Positions 34,377-45,770 of a DNA stretch of 64,000 nt are shown in pieces. A model generated the notes under the pieces. That model searched no databases. It had not been told where the DNA came from and saw only the letters and a list, made by a program, of their open reading frames with translations. A program made the position numbers and the translations under genes. Source of the DNA: Letharia columbiana (taxonomy: Eukaryota; Ascomycota; Lecanoromycetes; Lecanorales; Parmeliaceae). Position 1 is the first letter of the stretch. Every line of letters begins with the position of its first letter. The DNA is taken from NCBI RefSeq assembly GCF_014066305.1, contig NW_023501118.1, positions 115,876-179,875 on the forward strand. The letters are read 5' to 3'.

Positions 34377-35570
34377 ATGCTAGGGAATGTGGCGCGGCAG
34401 TCTGCGTAGCACTCCCACGCAGCAACGCCTCTAGCCGGGGCTTCCGCTAGCAATTGAGCACAGCGGACGATTGCAGAAATACCAGAACGAAAGGACGTTG
34501 CTTTGCCTTCCACTGAGTGATTGCCACGTATGTGTCGATATGCTACGCCAATTTGAGATTGCCAACAAAGAGCTCTCAGGGTTAAAGATCACGACGAGCC
34601 ACGTTGTGCTTATTCACCGAAGTTCCCATCATTTCTTTCTATCGCTTCCCTTGTCATGCATGAGACAATGTCCTCGTTTGCTCGCTTCTACCCAGCAATT
34701 ATGCTTTCAACTCTTCTGCCCCTCCACTTTTGATACAAAGCTAAAAGTTACCGTTTAGTTCGTGAGTCCAAATTTTCCTTAGATTCAAGATGCCACCCAA
34801 CGACGATCAACGACATGCCGCCGAAATCTGTGCGCTGGCAATCATACTCACCGGGCGCTTTTCAACCTGACGATTTCTTCAGCGACGGATATCCCAATGA
34901 GACGGTATGTATTGAGCCAAGGAATTGTGGAACCGAGACCTGCTACATGCGCACGTCGATAGGTCAAGCGTGGCTCGGGCGTCACACCGATTTCGCATTC
35001 AATCGCGAGACGTGAGATGAGTTTAAGCCGAATTCATAAAAAAGGAGAAAGAGATGGCTTTTCTGACGCAAAAATTTAATTGGGCGAAATCCTGCTCTGT
35101 CGAGAGGCGTTGAGAATATTGCTATGATCGAACCGACACGGGACGTGGGACGGTTGAATGCTTGTAATGGAGTAGAGAACGCTTCCTACCGGCGAAAGTG
35201 GTCAGAGAGAACGTTCAACCATTGCCGTCGCGCATGGCGCTATGAAATGTTACTGTTCGATGATGATCGGTAGGGAATGACAGCAATACCTAGGATGATG
35301 TGACCGCAGACGAGAAGGGATCCACTTTCCATCAAGTTTCACCGTTGCTCATACCTCACGTTTGCGCTCTCGCATGTATCTTCTCCTCGTCCAGAATCGA
35401 TCGCTTCTCCGATAAGGCGTTCGAATCTTACCTACGCACACTTTAATCCTCGAACATGGAAGAAATAAGTCTTCGTAAACTCTTCTACCCCTTCTCCCGC
35501 AAAGCTCCGCCGCTTTTCTATACCTATCCAACTCTACGCTACGCTACGCTACTCGCCTCTACTCTCACGC
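34377..35570. other. Intergenic, no supported gene
   Basis: Plus frames 34471-34758 and 34815-35015 (66 aa, with CIEPRNCGTETC) and minus frame 35349-35531 lack domains. The 66-aa frame has balanced composition with four Cys but no signal peptide. Confidence 0.35.
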
Positions 35571-36071
35571 CTTCCCCCCCCCCCCCATCAAAACCCCATC
35601 CAATCCATCAATCACAACAGCCCATGCCCCCATCCCAATAACCCCCACTCCCCTCCCCCAACTCCCTCAGCAGCAACCCCAACGCCCCCATAACCAAACC
35701 TTCGATCCCCCCAAAAATTCAGCCCTCCCCCCCAAAATCCAGCCATCCCCGCAACAACCCAAACCCGCACAACGGCGCCAGACCAAAAATCCCACAGCGC
35801 CTTCACCACTCCCACCCTTTGCAACATCCCACTCGCTTCCCTCCCATCAATAATAGCCTTGTTTGTTAGCTTTTTCCCCAACAAGTCTCACCAGCTGCCT
35901 CCGGATGGACCCGTTGCGGACGAGTCTGTAAACAGGGATTCCGTTCCGATCGATATCGATCATGGCCAGGGATCATGGCGGGTGCGGGGATTTTTTCGTG
36001 AGGGGGGATCAGGTGCGGTGGGGTGGGTGGAGGGCAGGGAGGGGAGGGGAGGGGAGGGGAGGGGAGGGGCT
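35571..36071 (+). repeat. C-rich then G-rich stretch with (GGGGA)6
   Basis: The plus strand is strongly C-rich from about 35571 to 35830 (including a run of 13 C around 35574-35586). After a short mixed segment it becomes G-rich, ending in six GGGGA units at 36041-36069. The minus frame 35615-35884 is Gly/Trp/Val-rich and a product of the C-rich tract, so I do not call it a gene. Confidence 0.7.
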
Positions 36072-39000
36072 TTTTTCTGATGTGATATGATATGGTTTGA
36101 TTTGATTTGGAGTTGGATATCTTGGTGATTTTTAAAAATAGTGTTGATTATGTGAGATGGCTTGATGGCTTGATAGGTAGATAGAGAGTATTGGTTCTCG
36201 ATGACGGAATGCCGTTCGGGATTCTCTCTTTTCGAAAGGGTGGGGTGGTCTCCCCCCCAGCCCCTCTTATCATGAACGGGGCGATTCTTGCACCGGGCAC
36301 TGAGTACTAGTACCACGGCGATGGATGATGGATGGTGTTGTGTCGGGACTACCTACTCATACGGGGATCCAAGACTGGCAAAGATTAACGGGGGATGGTG
36401 CGAGCTGGCACGCCCTAATAGGCCGAAAGCCAGCTCAACTCATAAGAGAAAGAGGGAGAGAGGTATTAGATGTCCAAACCGAATTTCCTAACAGTCCAAA
36501 ATCTTCAGAAGTTCGAACGTCGGATCGAAAACTCGAGCCTATATCAGCAGACGATAAGCTCTGGGATTCTGAAAGATCTAGACACATAGAGGAACGGTAC
36601 CGGTCGAAGGAAACGACGCCGAATCGATCCCGAAACGGCGGAGATATCGGATCGCAAGTTCAGGGTGTTTTGGAGATGGAGACGACGACGACTGCGCGAA
36701 CAGGGTCCGTCGTTTATATCAAGGACGATCAGCTAAAGAGTACTAATGGATTGGAAGGGACACTGCTCGATATGGATCGCGCGGACGGTGCATGTGTGGT
36801 TTGGAGGCAAGGAGCCTGGGGAGAAGAGGTACTTTGAGATATGCGGTACGGGTGGAAGCAGTACGGGTCAAGACTGAGAATCGGCACGAATGGAAGACTC
36901 ATGGCAGGAGCAAATCCAGGTAACGGTTGGCTTTGGAAGGACGCGGCGTCAGCGAAAGGTCTTCAGTAGCCTGCAGCGCCATTGTTGTCTGGCTTTCAAC
37001 ATCACACGCGCGCGATCGTCTAATTCCATTCGACCTTCAAGACTTCGATGAAGTCGAGGCAAAACGATAGGTACACAGCGTTCGAATGGGGCAAGAGGGG
37101 CCGAAGTGTCCAGTCGCAGGTCGACAGGTATCGGGACGTTTCCGGGGGAAAAGATCTAGAGTATATTGTAGGATATGTGGCAGTCAGTAGGAAGATGAAT
37201 CCTATTCTATAGCCGCAGTCTTTCCAAAAGCCTCAACCCGAGCCACTTCGATCTGTGAGATCTTCCGGTAGACGGCATGATCGATAAGCAAGATCGCGGC
37301 AACTGCTGACGACTCAGGACATGGCGCAGCCTGCTGTCGCGGTAGATCCGGTCTCTCAAGACGATGAGGGTTCCGTTCTGGGTTCCTATGCCAGCTTCAT
37401 GCCATTTCAGGAGGCACGCAATCCGAAGAAGATGAGCTTGTGCCACTTGGGGCACGACAGACGGAAATGAAATGATGCAGAGACCCGCGTGTTTTCGAGT
37501 GCGCGCACAGGCAGCCTTTCAATCCCAAAGCGAACGTTGCATGAAAGCCAGATCCAATCGAGTGGCGCTTTCGGAGACACCTTCGTGGGGGAGCCTCGAA
37601 GAGCACCAATCGCGAATTTTTGTTGCGACGTTTGATGCAGCATCGGCGAAACCGTTGCGAATACTGTAGTCTATATGCAGCTCTTTCCAGGACTGGGCGG
37701 ACGCCATTTGTGCCAAGCTCGATTGAGTAGGTGGATTAGGAGGCGCGTATTCGTCACACCATCGGCTTCGCAGACACCAACACTACCGGGGCCTGCAATC
37801 TCGGAGGCTCCTGGTTAGGTAGGTATGCGATTTAGATGAAAGGGCATCACAACATCCAATGCCACCTTGAAAGTACGCGTAGCGCTGTTGCACCGTTGGA
37901 TGACTTCAGATATCAACGAGTGGCCAGTTGCGTCCAAAAAGTCCCAGGCACAATGCACCAATAATAATAATGTACGATGCAACGGCAGATGCTGATCCGA
38001 GCTTTCAAGCTTTTTCCCTTTCTCGGCGGGTCACGTAATAATGGAACCAGCAAGGATTGTACTAGTACTCATCATTATCATTGGCTTTGGCAGCATCATC
38101 TGACAGGCCCAGGATGAGCGGGTCGGAAGATCCTGCCTTCCGGAGAACTGCTTTGCGCCAATCATCCCGCATCGGCGGGCCAACCTTATGGTGCGGAATA
38201 TGTGCCGCATCAGCATGACGGATGACGATAATTGGCTCGGCCGAGAGGAGGGGTGGTGGCTAATGCAGGTCGGAGGGATGAAACACGGACTTATCTGCAT
38301 GAAGGTGTGAAGCAGATTATGTTGTACAGATGCTGATCATGCATACTTTATATTTATGCAAGGCGATGTGTCAACATGCAAGTCAGAAAGGAGATGTCGC
38401 CTCCGAGGCTACTGTACTGTACTTCAAGTCTTCGGCCTCATTGCCACAAAGCTTGGACCTTTTGGCCTTTTCTTTTGGGTTCGGTTATAGTGTATCAGGA
38501 GGTACCACCGTACCTTACAGTAGGTAAGAGTGTTAGCAAGTTAGCATATGGAGGCGTGTAAAAGTATGGAGTACTCGTAAAATAGAGTACCGTATATCCA
38601 GCACCCTACCGCCACTGAGCACGTGAGAATCCCTGCTCCATTAAAAGCTTCAAATCTTAAATCCCCACACTAATTCACAATCCTGAGTAACTATTCCTGC
38701 CAAGAAGCAAGATGCGGTACTTGTCTCGAACTTGACTGTAGCTACTCTGACATGAATTGCTTCATGTTGCCTGCGTAGTAATCCATGTATTATGATTATA
38801 CAGATTACTTCTTACCACACTCTCTTCTTTAGGCGATTCCCCGGTGGAGGTGGCTGACAAGCATGATCCACGCACGGCACGGTTGACTTTAAAATAACAA
38901 GCCAAAGCGATTGCGGCGTTGGTGCCACCTCCAAAGCTCTAACTCACTTTATCCATCACACTCCGATCCTCCCATCCGACTCGCTGATGGCCTTCTACAT

Positions 39001-39174
39001 CAACCATTCCTTCTCTCCTCTTCCCTTCTTCTCCTTCTCCTTCTTCTTTTCTCTCTTTTGCGAAAGAAGATGGGACTGCGTGGTACTGTCGCCTTCTCTG
39101 GTCGTCAACTGTGCTGTTGGGTAGAGTTGGGCTGACCTGCGCTCGCTTGCGCTGCCATTCTCTAAATACTAAAG
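36072..39174. other. Intergenic, no supported gene
   Basis: Plus frame 36325-36837 (170 aa) has plausible charged composition (ERSRHIEERYRSKE, GSVVYIKDDQLKST) but no domain or splice partner. Minus frames 37207-37455 and 37519-37716 and plus frame 38330-38527 look accidental. A C/T-rich tract (CTT/TCC) at 39000-39060 is a typical pyrimidine-rich promoter element just before the gene at 39175. Confidence 0.4.
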
Positions 39175-40790
39175 ATGTCGCTGCTGCCAGTTACTCTACC
39201 ACCTAGCGAGCTGATACGGTCTCGGAGTGCCGAGGTCATCGGAGCATCAGTGCCGTTGTTATTCCTACCCACCGCGGCTGTCGCCTTGAGACTGCTGTCC
39301 AGATGGATCTCACGAGCCGGCTTCTGGGTAAGATGTCTGACAGGCGCCGACCATGGGAGAGGGACTGACTGACTGGCTAAACAGTGGGATGACCTGACCA
39401 TCGTACTGGCCTGCGTATGTTACACTCGAGACTCCATTGCAAAAGGAGTCTATGTTTACAGAACCGCAGATTCTCTGCTGGGGTCCCAACATCGTCGACC
39501 TCGTCTGTCAGTCGCATCCGGGATTTGGAGACCGTGGGGCATGGCTAACAGGAATCCCAGCTCTACATTATGGTTTCGGACGACATATTGAAGTCCTCGG
39601 CCTGGGAGGCTCACTCCGCTGGTTCAAAATCCTCTACAGTTTCGAATTCCTCTACACGCTTGCCATGGCATCGGTCAAATACTCCATGTATGCGCCGTTT
39701 CATCTATCCCCACTACTACTGAGCAAATGCATACACATTCAAGAATCAACGGATCTGACGAGTACAATACTGCAGCATCCTCTTCCAATACCGCATCTTC
39801 CCCATCGTCCAATTCCGCCGCATCCTCTCCTGGTGCAACTACTTCGTCGTGTGCCTCACCATCAGCTGCGTCATCGTTTCAGTCTTCCAATGCGTACCCA
39901 TTCACGCTTTTTGGGACACCATGGCTGGCACACTCGCTGCCGAATCGGGTGGAAGGTGTATTGACGTGGAGCTATACTTCCTCATAGCCGGGTCCCTCAA
40001 TGCCGCCACCGACTTTGTGCTTTTGGCTTTGGTGAGCGAGAGATGCGATGGATGCAATGCCTAAGGGCAAGAGACTGATGAACTGACAATGAATGTAGCC
40101 GATACCCATTCTCTGGCGTCTCAGAACTAGCCAGACGCAGAAACTCATCTTGACCGGAATCTTCACCGTGGGCCTCGCGTAAAGCTCCCCACACTTCTCT
40201 TCTTGATTCCCATGTCAAATTTCTTCCCGCTAACGACCCAACCAGGGTCTGCGCCGTCAGCGTAACCCGCCTCATCATCCTCCACCAGTACGGCAAACGT
40301 GAAGATATCACATGCACGTCCAACCCCGCCCCGATGAAATCTACACAAACACTGACACGTGCACCCAGGGTACTACGTCCCCATCGCCATCTGGACCGCC
40401 GCCGAACCCTCCATAGCCGTCGTATCCGCGTGCCTGCCCTCCCTGCGCCCCCTCTTCGTCCGCGTCGTCTGGGGCGGGGCCCACCGCCCCAAACCCCCCA
40501 CCTACCCCTCCACCTCGCGCTACGGCTCCAACTCGCTGCGCAAATCCCCCTACGGCGACGGCTCCTTCAACCGCTTGCAAGAATCCGATCGATCCGGGAA
40601 CCATGGCTCACCGTGGACGAACCACAACGTGAACGTCTACGGCGGAAGGCGATCGGGGGATGCGGAGAGCGACGAGTTTGAACTGAGGAACCAGGCGCAT
40701 CTCGAGACGCCGATGAACAGGATCAGGGCGAAGACGACGGTCGTGCTGACGATTAGCGAACGGGTGGACTTTCAGGATGATCTGTTTTGA
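39175..40790 (+). CDS. Pth11-like rhodopsin-domain membrane protein
   Basis: Eight exons (39175-39327, 39385-39414, 39470-39506, 39561-39687, 39776-40031, 40099-40178, 40246-40298, 40369-40790) join in frame to 385 aa. Seven hydrophobic helices are expected. Family landmarks are WDD (52-54) after helix 1, HYGFGRH (76-82), QYRIFPIVQFRRI, a FWD motif after helix 4, and LPSLRPL near the end of helix 7. The cytosolic tail is Ser/Arg-rich and then acidic. This fungal seven-helix family (SAT4/Pth11-related) contains putative surface-sensing GPCR-like proteins; ligands are unknown. The exon 7 donor is uncertain (a short alternative extension is possible), as is the exon 3 acceptor. Codon endings change from C to G within exon 8. 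Confidence 0.82.
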
Positions 40791-41281
40791 TGGGCGTTTG
40801 TCTTGGTGTGATAGCCCCTAGGTGTTTGGGTTAAAACCATGTAGTGAATAAGAAAAGGGATGATTGCACGATGGCTGGGTCGGTTTGAAGGATATCAGGT
40901 GGCTTGCAATGTAGGATTTTAGAATTCACATATTCGAGATGATACCCGTAAATCCTTCTTCTTCTCATCCCGTCCCGCGACAACAGCAAAGCCAGTCTGC
41001 CACAGCGGTGGGAATCACACCTCCATGGAAAAAAAACGAAATCGAAATCGAACACAGACATCATCACACACCTCCAGCCTCATCAACGCCCCCTTCCCTT
41101 CCCTCCCCTTCCCTCCCCACCTCCCCAACCCCATCCCATCCCATCAGCCACCAAGCCCGCCGTCCCAAACGCCATTTCCAACCCGAGATGCGGTTCAGGT
41201 GACGCCGATGTGCTTGAGGCTGATGTGTAGCTTGGATGTTGTATATCTTGTGGTTGAGATGTGATGTGAGATGTGAAGTGA

Positions 41282-41500
41282 AGTATAGTATAGTATAGTA
41301 AAGCAGGTAGGGTGAGTGTGGGGGTGGGTGGGGGGGGTAAGGAGGGGATAGCGTGTAGCTTGGGGTGAGGTAAGGGAGGGCATAGTAGGGGTGGGGTGAG
41401 TGTGAGGTAGGGGATAGTAGGGGGTGGGGTGAGGTAAGCGAGGGGATACAGTAGGGGGCGGGATGAGGTGAGGTAGGGTAGAGTAGGGTAAGGTTGACGA
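41282..41500 (+). repeat. AGTAT microsatellite and G-rich minisatellite
   Basis: Four AGTAT units (41282-41301) lead into imperfect tandem units of about 35-50 bases built on TGGGGTGAGGTAAG...GAGGGGATA...AGTAGGGGG, visible near 41370, 41395, 41430 and 41460. Many G3-G5 runs occur on the plus strand. Confidence 0.7.
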
Positions 41501-41700
41501 GCTAGGTAGATACTAGGAATGGCACGACAATAACGCCACGAGACGAATTCCGAACCGCGTCGTGGATTGTTGATACTGATTCCGTTGTTGCAGTTCGAGG
41601 CGGCGGGATTTGATGCAAGTAAGGTAAGATACTCGGACGGAGAAGGGGGATTTGTTGAAGCGCCGGTTGGCATGGGAAGGGTGGGGATGGGGATGAGGAT

Positions 41701-41725
41701 GAGATGAGATGAGATGAGATGAGAT
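41701..41725 (+). repeat. (GAGAT)5 microsatellite
   Basis: Five perfect GAGAT units follow GGATGAGGAT, at the end of the G-rich low-complexity tract. Confidence 0.9.
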
Positions 41726-42399
41726 GATGTGGACCCCACTATTTGAGGGAGCGATGAGGGATGCAGGGAGATATGGTAGCGATGTGCAAACGGTACTGTA
41801 AATTAACGCATTGAGTACCCTACCTTAAGATGTCACGGCTGGAGTCCGCACAGCTTGCCAGGCTTGACGTTTAATGGTTTCCTGAAATAGACTAATTGCT
41901 ATTTTTCGGATCGGGTTTGAGTCTCGTGTTGATGGTGGAATGGGAGGGATAAGGGGTTGGAAGGAGGGGGTTGAAGGGTAGGTGGGTAGGTTTTCAACAG
42001 CTTGATTGTGTTTTACGTGTTTTTGTTCTTTGAAAGGGGTAAGAATTGCACCTAAAGCTACAACGAAAAAGAACATTCTCCATCCAACCCAACCCTTTTT
42101 CGATAGTCTCTGCCATTGAAATCTCCAAACGGATGTTGACCGCGCAATGCCTTAATTCCTTTCGAAGCCAAATCGTCGCCAGAAACCCCTACAGCATCAA
42201 AACCAAACGCCGGTGCTAAATAAAGACCAGACGACAGCAGCGATAATGCCTCTCACCAAGAATACTCAAGCTCATCACGGCTTCTAATTGAAGCATATTG
42301 ACTAAAGTAGTTTTCCAAATACGAGGGCGTGCGGCCGCCAATTACTATGGCACGAATACGGGTCCGGCCCCCATCGTCGTCTGCACAGCCTCATCCGGC

Positions 42400-43000
42400 A
42401 AACCCTATACCCACCTACAGATCCCTCCCCAGCCCTCCCCTCCCCATCACCACACGCACCCCAACCCCAAAACCCCCCCGCATCACCCCACCATGCCCTA
42501 ACCCTCCCCTCACCCCCCCCCTCACCCCCCTCCGCACAGCCCTCTACCTCCTCACGACCCCCGTCCCCGTCGCAACCCTGATCCTGCTCGCTGCCCCCGC
42601 CCCCGACGACCTCATCCCGCTCTTCCCCATCTACGCGCTGCTGGCGTCCGCGCTGACGGCGCCGCTGCGCTGTTTCTGCTGGGTGCTGTCGTTTTGGGTC
42701 AGGGTGCGGTGGGTGAGGGGGGAGGAAGACGCGGCGGGAGAAGGAGGAAAAAGAAGGAGAAGGAGGGAGAAGAAGGAGAGGGGAGGATAAGGCTTGGTGA
42801 CGAGGAAGGGGGAGTGAGGGGGAATGGGCGGGGGTGGGGAAGAAGGTGCTGCGGTCGTGGAATGCGTGGGTGGGTGCGGCGCTGGTGGCGAGTTTGGGGG
42901 TCTTGATCTGGCGGTGGGTGGAGGATGCGAGGGGGAGGGTGTTGAGGGGTGAGGCGGGGTGCGCGGCTGTTTTGTTGGCTGCGGATTGGTGAGTTTTTCT
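42400..43000 (+). CDS. Possible small multi-helix membrane protein
   Basis: One frame encodes two hydrophobic segments (around LYLLTTPVPVATLILLA and FPIYALLASALTAPL) followed by a Lys/Arg/Glu loop that ends at a stop near 42787. Another frame downstream encodes a third segment (WVGAALVASLGVLIW, then a Trp/Arg-rich stretch) that ends at a good GTGAGT donor near 42988. The frames differ and are separated by a polypurine tract, so either an intron lies there or the gene is frame-shifted. I could not place a start codon. DNA is C-rich in the first half and G-rich in the second. No family recognised. Confidence 0.3.
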
Positions 43001-44275
43001 TTTTCTTTTTTTTTTTGGTTTTGTTTGTTTGTGGTTTTTCCATTCTACAGGCTTATGTACTAGTACGTACTCCTCTGAACGCTAATTCGTGGGGTGGTGT
43101 GCTGCACGCATGGTTAGCGGTGCCGGGGCTCGGCGATATGGAGGTTATGGTGCTGCGCAACCGGTTCAAGGGTGAAGATGGGTTGGTGGATGAAGGGGAG
43201 GGAGGGGAGGGTGACGGGGGAGAAAGTCCGGGTGGAGGAGAGAAAGATTTAGGAGAGATTGATGAGAAGGGGGAGATGAGGAATGAAAGTGTAGTGGAAA
43301 TCGTCGTACAGTACAGTACACTAGCTTTTCTCTCGTTTTCGTATCGACCTGTTCAAGGCACATATATCTGTACATGACGTTATCGGTAACTACTAGACAG
43401 CTGTGGTTTAGACCAAACAAAGGCATTAAAGTGATATGATATTAGTTTACCATGAAGCCTCTAAGCAAATTCAAAATGTGAAAGATCTTGTGCCCAAGCG
43501 ACATTACATAAAACCAGAATTCTTATTACATATGCCGCTCTAAAATACAAGCGTCTATAGAAAATCTCACAAAACCCGATGAAAGGAGACCAAGCCGGCT
43601 ATATCTACCAACAAACCCATCACCTCCGAACACCCGTGCTACACATCAACATCCACCAGTCCCCAATCAAATCATCTTAACTCTCATCTCCCTTGTCGAG
43701 ATACAGACGATAAGAACAGAAATAGCATTTAGAGATGAGAAAAGTCACAGTAACAAACCAAGATAGTAGATAATCCGGGTTCTGCATACATGGAGATTTT
43801 AATAGTTCCTGAACTGCGAGGGAATCTTGCAATGTAAACATACATCTTTACTAACCCTAGTTTAGTAACGAGTGGGTTTACTCAATTACACTCGTAGTTT
43901 ATAAATGGCATGAATTATGCGAGTATTACTTACATTACATCAAAGGATAGCGGTTTCAGGATTCGAGATTCGAGCGGTTGTCAAGTGTCAACGATATCAC
44001 GTACTAGTACCAAGCGAGGTACGAAATTTAGGCGAGCTGAGTGGTCGCGCGGTATCTCACCACCAATGTTCTTTCTCACCATCTGTCTCAGTCTTCTGGT
44101 TTCTGCTTCGCGGCTGATAGACACGACAAACCTATTGCATATTTCTACTCACAACCGTGACCGACAAGTCTAACGCATGATCGAAAAAGGTTTCAATTGT
44201 TCTATACCGATACTCAAACAAGTCTCGGAAAGGAATAACATAACAACTAAATAGGTCAAGGAAGGCAAAAGACGT
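43001..44275. other. Intergenic, nothing firm
   Basis: Plus frame 42949-43377 is Gly/Glu-rich low complexity. Plus frame 43910-44173 (87 aa, basic and Ser/Thr-rich with a hydrophobic segment) is unsupported. A T run and the AT-richer stretch 43430-43900 look like non-coding DNA. Confidence 0.4.
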
Positions 44276-45610
44276 TTGAGAACCCGCCGGCTAGGTGGAG
44301 TTGAGTGGCAACGACCCGATGCCATATATTCGGACTGTGTATCTAAGCACCCACGCACTGCGACTCGTCCCCTCCACTGCTTCAGTTTCACGATTTTCTT
44401 CTTCGGCTATTCGACATCCCTTACTCGAACTCCTCGCGCAGAGTTTGATAACGTGAGCTCGAGGGATATTGATCTTGAACATTGTTGAGTGAGATATCTT
44501 CTGCGCGAAAACCAACGCAATGGGTCTGAAATCTGGGTTTCGGATACACCCATCCTCTTCTATAATAGAACCCCCCGAGCGCGCTCTACGCCTGTATGCA
44601 TTGAGCATTATGAGGAAACCTTAGACACGTTTCAACGCTATTCTTTGTCTTTTTCTGAGATTACAAGCTTTTGACTGATGCAGCGTTCCTGGGAGACCCT
44701 CATCACTGCTGCGACTCTTGATCTAGCTAAAATGTCCGACAAAGACTCTGCTGCAGTCTAACACAAAAAAGAGCAAATCTTCAAGACTTCCTGAGATAAC
44801 ACCGTGCATCCGGAGCTCTGTAACGAGATCCAGAGCATTCCAACCCTTGTCGGCTCTGCGATAGACAATAGCGAACAATTTTTCCAGGATCGGACGACTT
44901 GGAGGAACCATGTTGCCGGGAGCAGCGAGCTGACTGAAAGGTCTGCATCACGGATCGGATCCCGGGAAGTGTTTTACAAAACTCTGCACACATTGTCAGA
45001 CCATTTCGCGGGATGATCAGAGGACCAAGAAACCTTTTGGCAGTCCCAAAAGACATCAAAATCGCAAAACCTCTGACAACGCCAACGAATCCATTCCCGA
45101 ACCTCCGCAGACAACAGTGCGCTTCTGACTCCCGATCATATCTCGACCAACTCAAATTCTTTTACTCGATGCATTGAACAAGCCCACACACAGCCCATCC
45201 ATCAAAGAATCAGTTCGCAGGACTCGTAAGGCAGAGAGTCACGCAAAGAATTACTCAAGTCAAAAACTGCTTCATCCATGCGCAGTCTTGGAATGTCGTC
45301 AACGAAGATCTAAGCGAGAATGCTCAAGCGCCATAACACGAAAGCGACACGCCCACGCTCAGCAAGAACATGCATGGCAGAGGCGAAGAGTGCGGTTATC
45401 GTCTCCAATTACTCCGCATTTGCTTCGGTATTGTCTTGGTAATGGAGACAGCGGCGATGCAAAAATAGTCCAGTTTCGCTGACGCAGATCGTTGTGCTGA
45501 TACAATGTCTCATGCTACCGTTGTAGCGGCCGAAGATAGAGGACGGATGCGATGAATCGATCACCTTGGTGGTAGAGCACGAGATGGCTTCGTAACAGGC
45601 CGGTGGATAA
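44276..45610 (+). pseudogene. Decayed gene: one frame with many stops
   Basis: One single plus-strand frame keeps protein-like composition for about 1.3 kb although it is broken by roughly ten stops (for example TGA near 44486 and 44672, TAA near 44759). Open pieces include RYLLRENQRNGSEIWVSD, IEHYEETLDTFQRYSL, HPELCNEIQSIPTLVG, SREVFYKTLHTLSDHF and LLTPDHISTNSNSFTR. Maintenance of the same frame throughout suggests substitution decay without indels. The stops include TGA, which CpA-directed RIP does not produce directly. Family not recognised. Confidence 0.35.
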
Positions 45611-45770
45611 TTCTAGGATTTGGGGGGAGAGAGGGTGTTAAACCTCGATGTTGAACCACAGATGATACTCTCTGCATATTCGCCTTCATCTCCCCTGTGC
45701 GAAAGTTAACTTATACCCTATCAGTCCCACCCAGAAGAAAATACAATACGCACTCCAGACACCGTCGCAC

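Larger units (their letters stand above)
40791..42245. other. Intergenic with strand-asymmetric low complexity
   Basis: C-rich from about 41075 to 41160, then G-rich from 41280 to 41720. Open frames here (41025-41264 plus, 41083-41739 minus) are built from these biased tracts and are not convincing genes. The minus frame is a 218-aa Pro/Thr/Tyr-rich reading of the G-rich repeats. Confidence 0.5.

Noticed and set aside
35615..35884. 90-aa Gly/Trp-rich minus-strand ORF
   Set aside because: A reading of the C-rich low-complexity tract; no homology-like features beyond the first about 30 residues.
41083..41739. 218-aa minus-strand ORF rich in Pro, Thr and Tyr
   Set aside because: Entirely produced by the G-rich minisatellite and microsatellites on the other strand.
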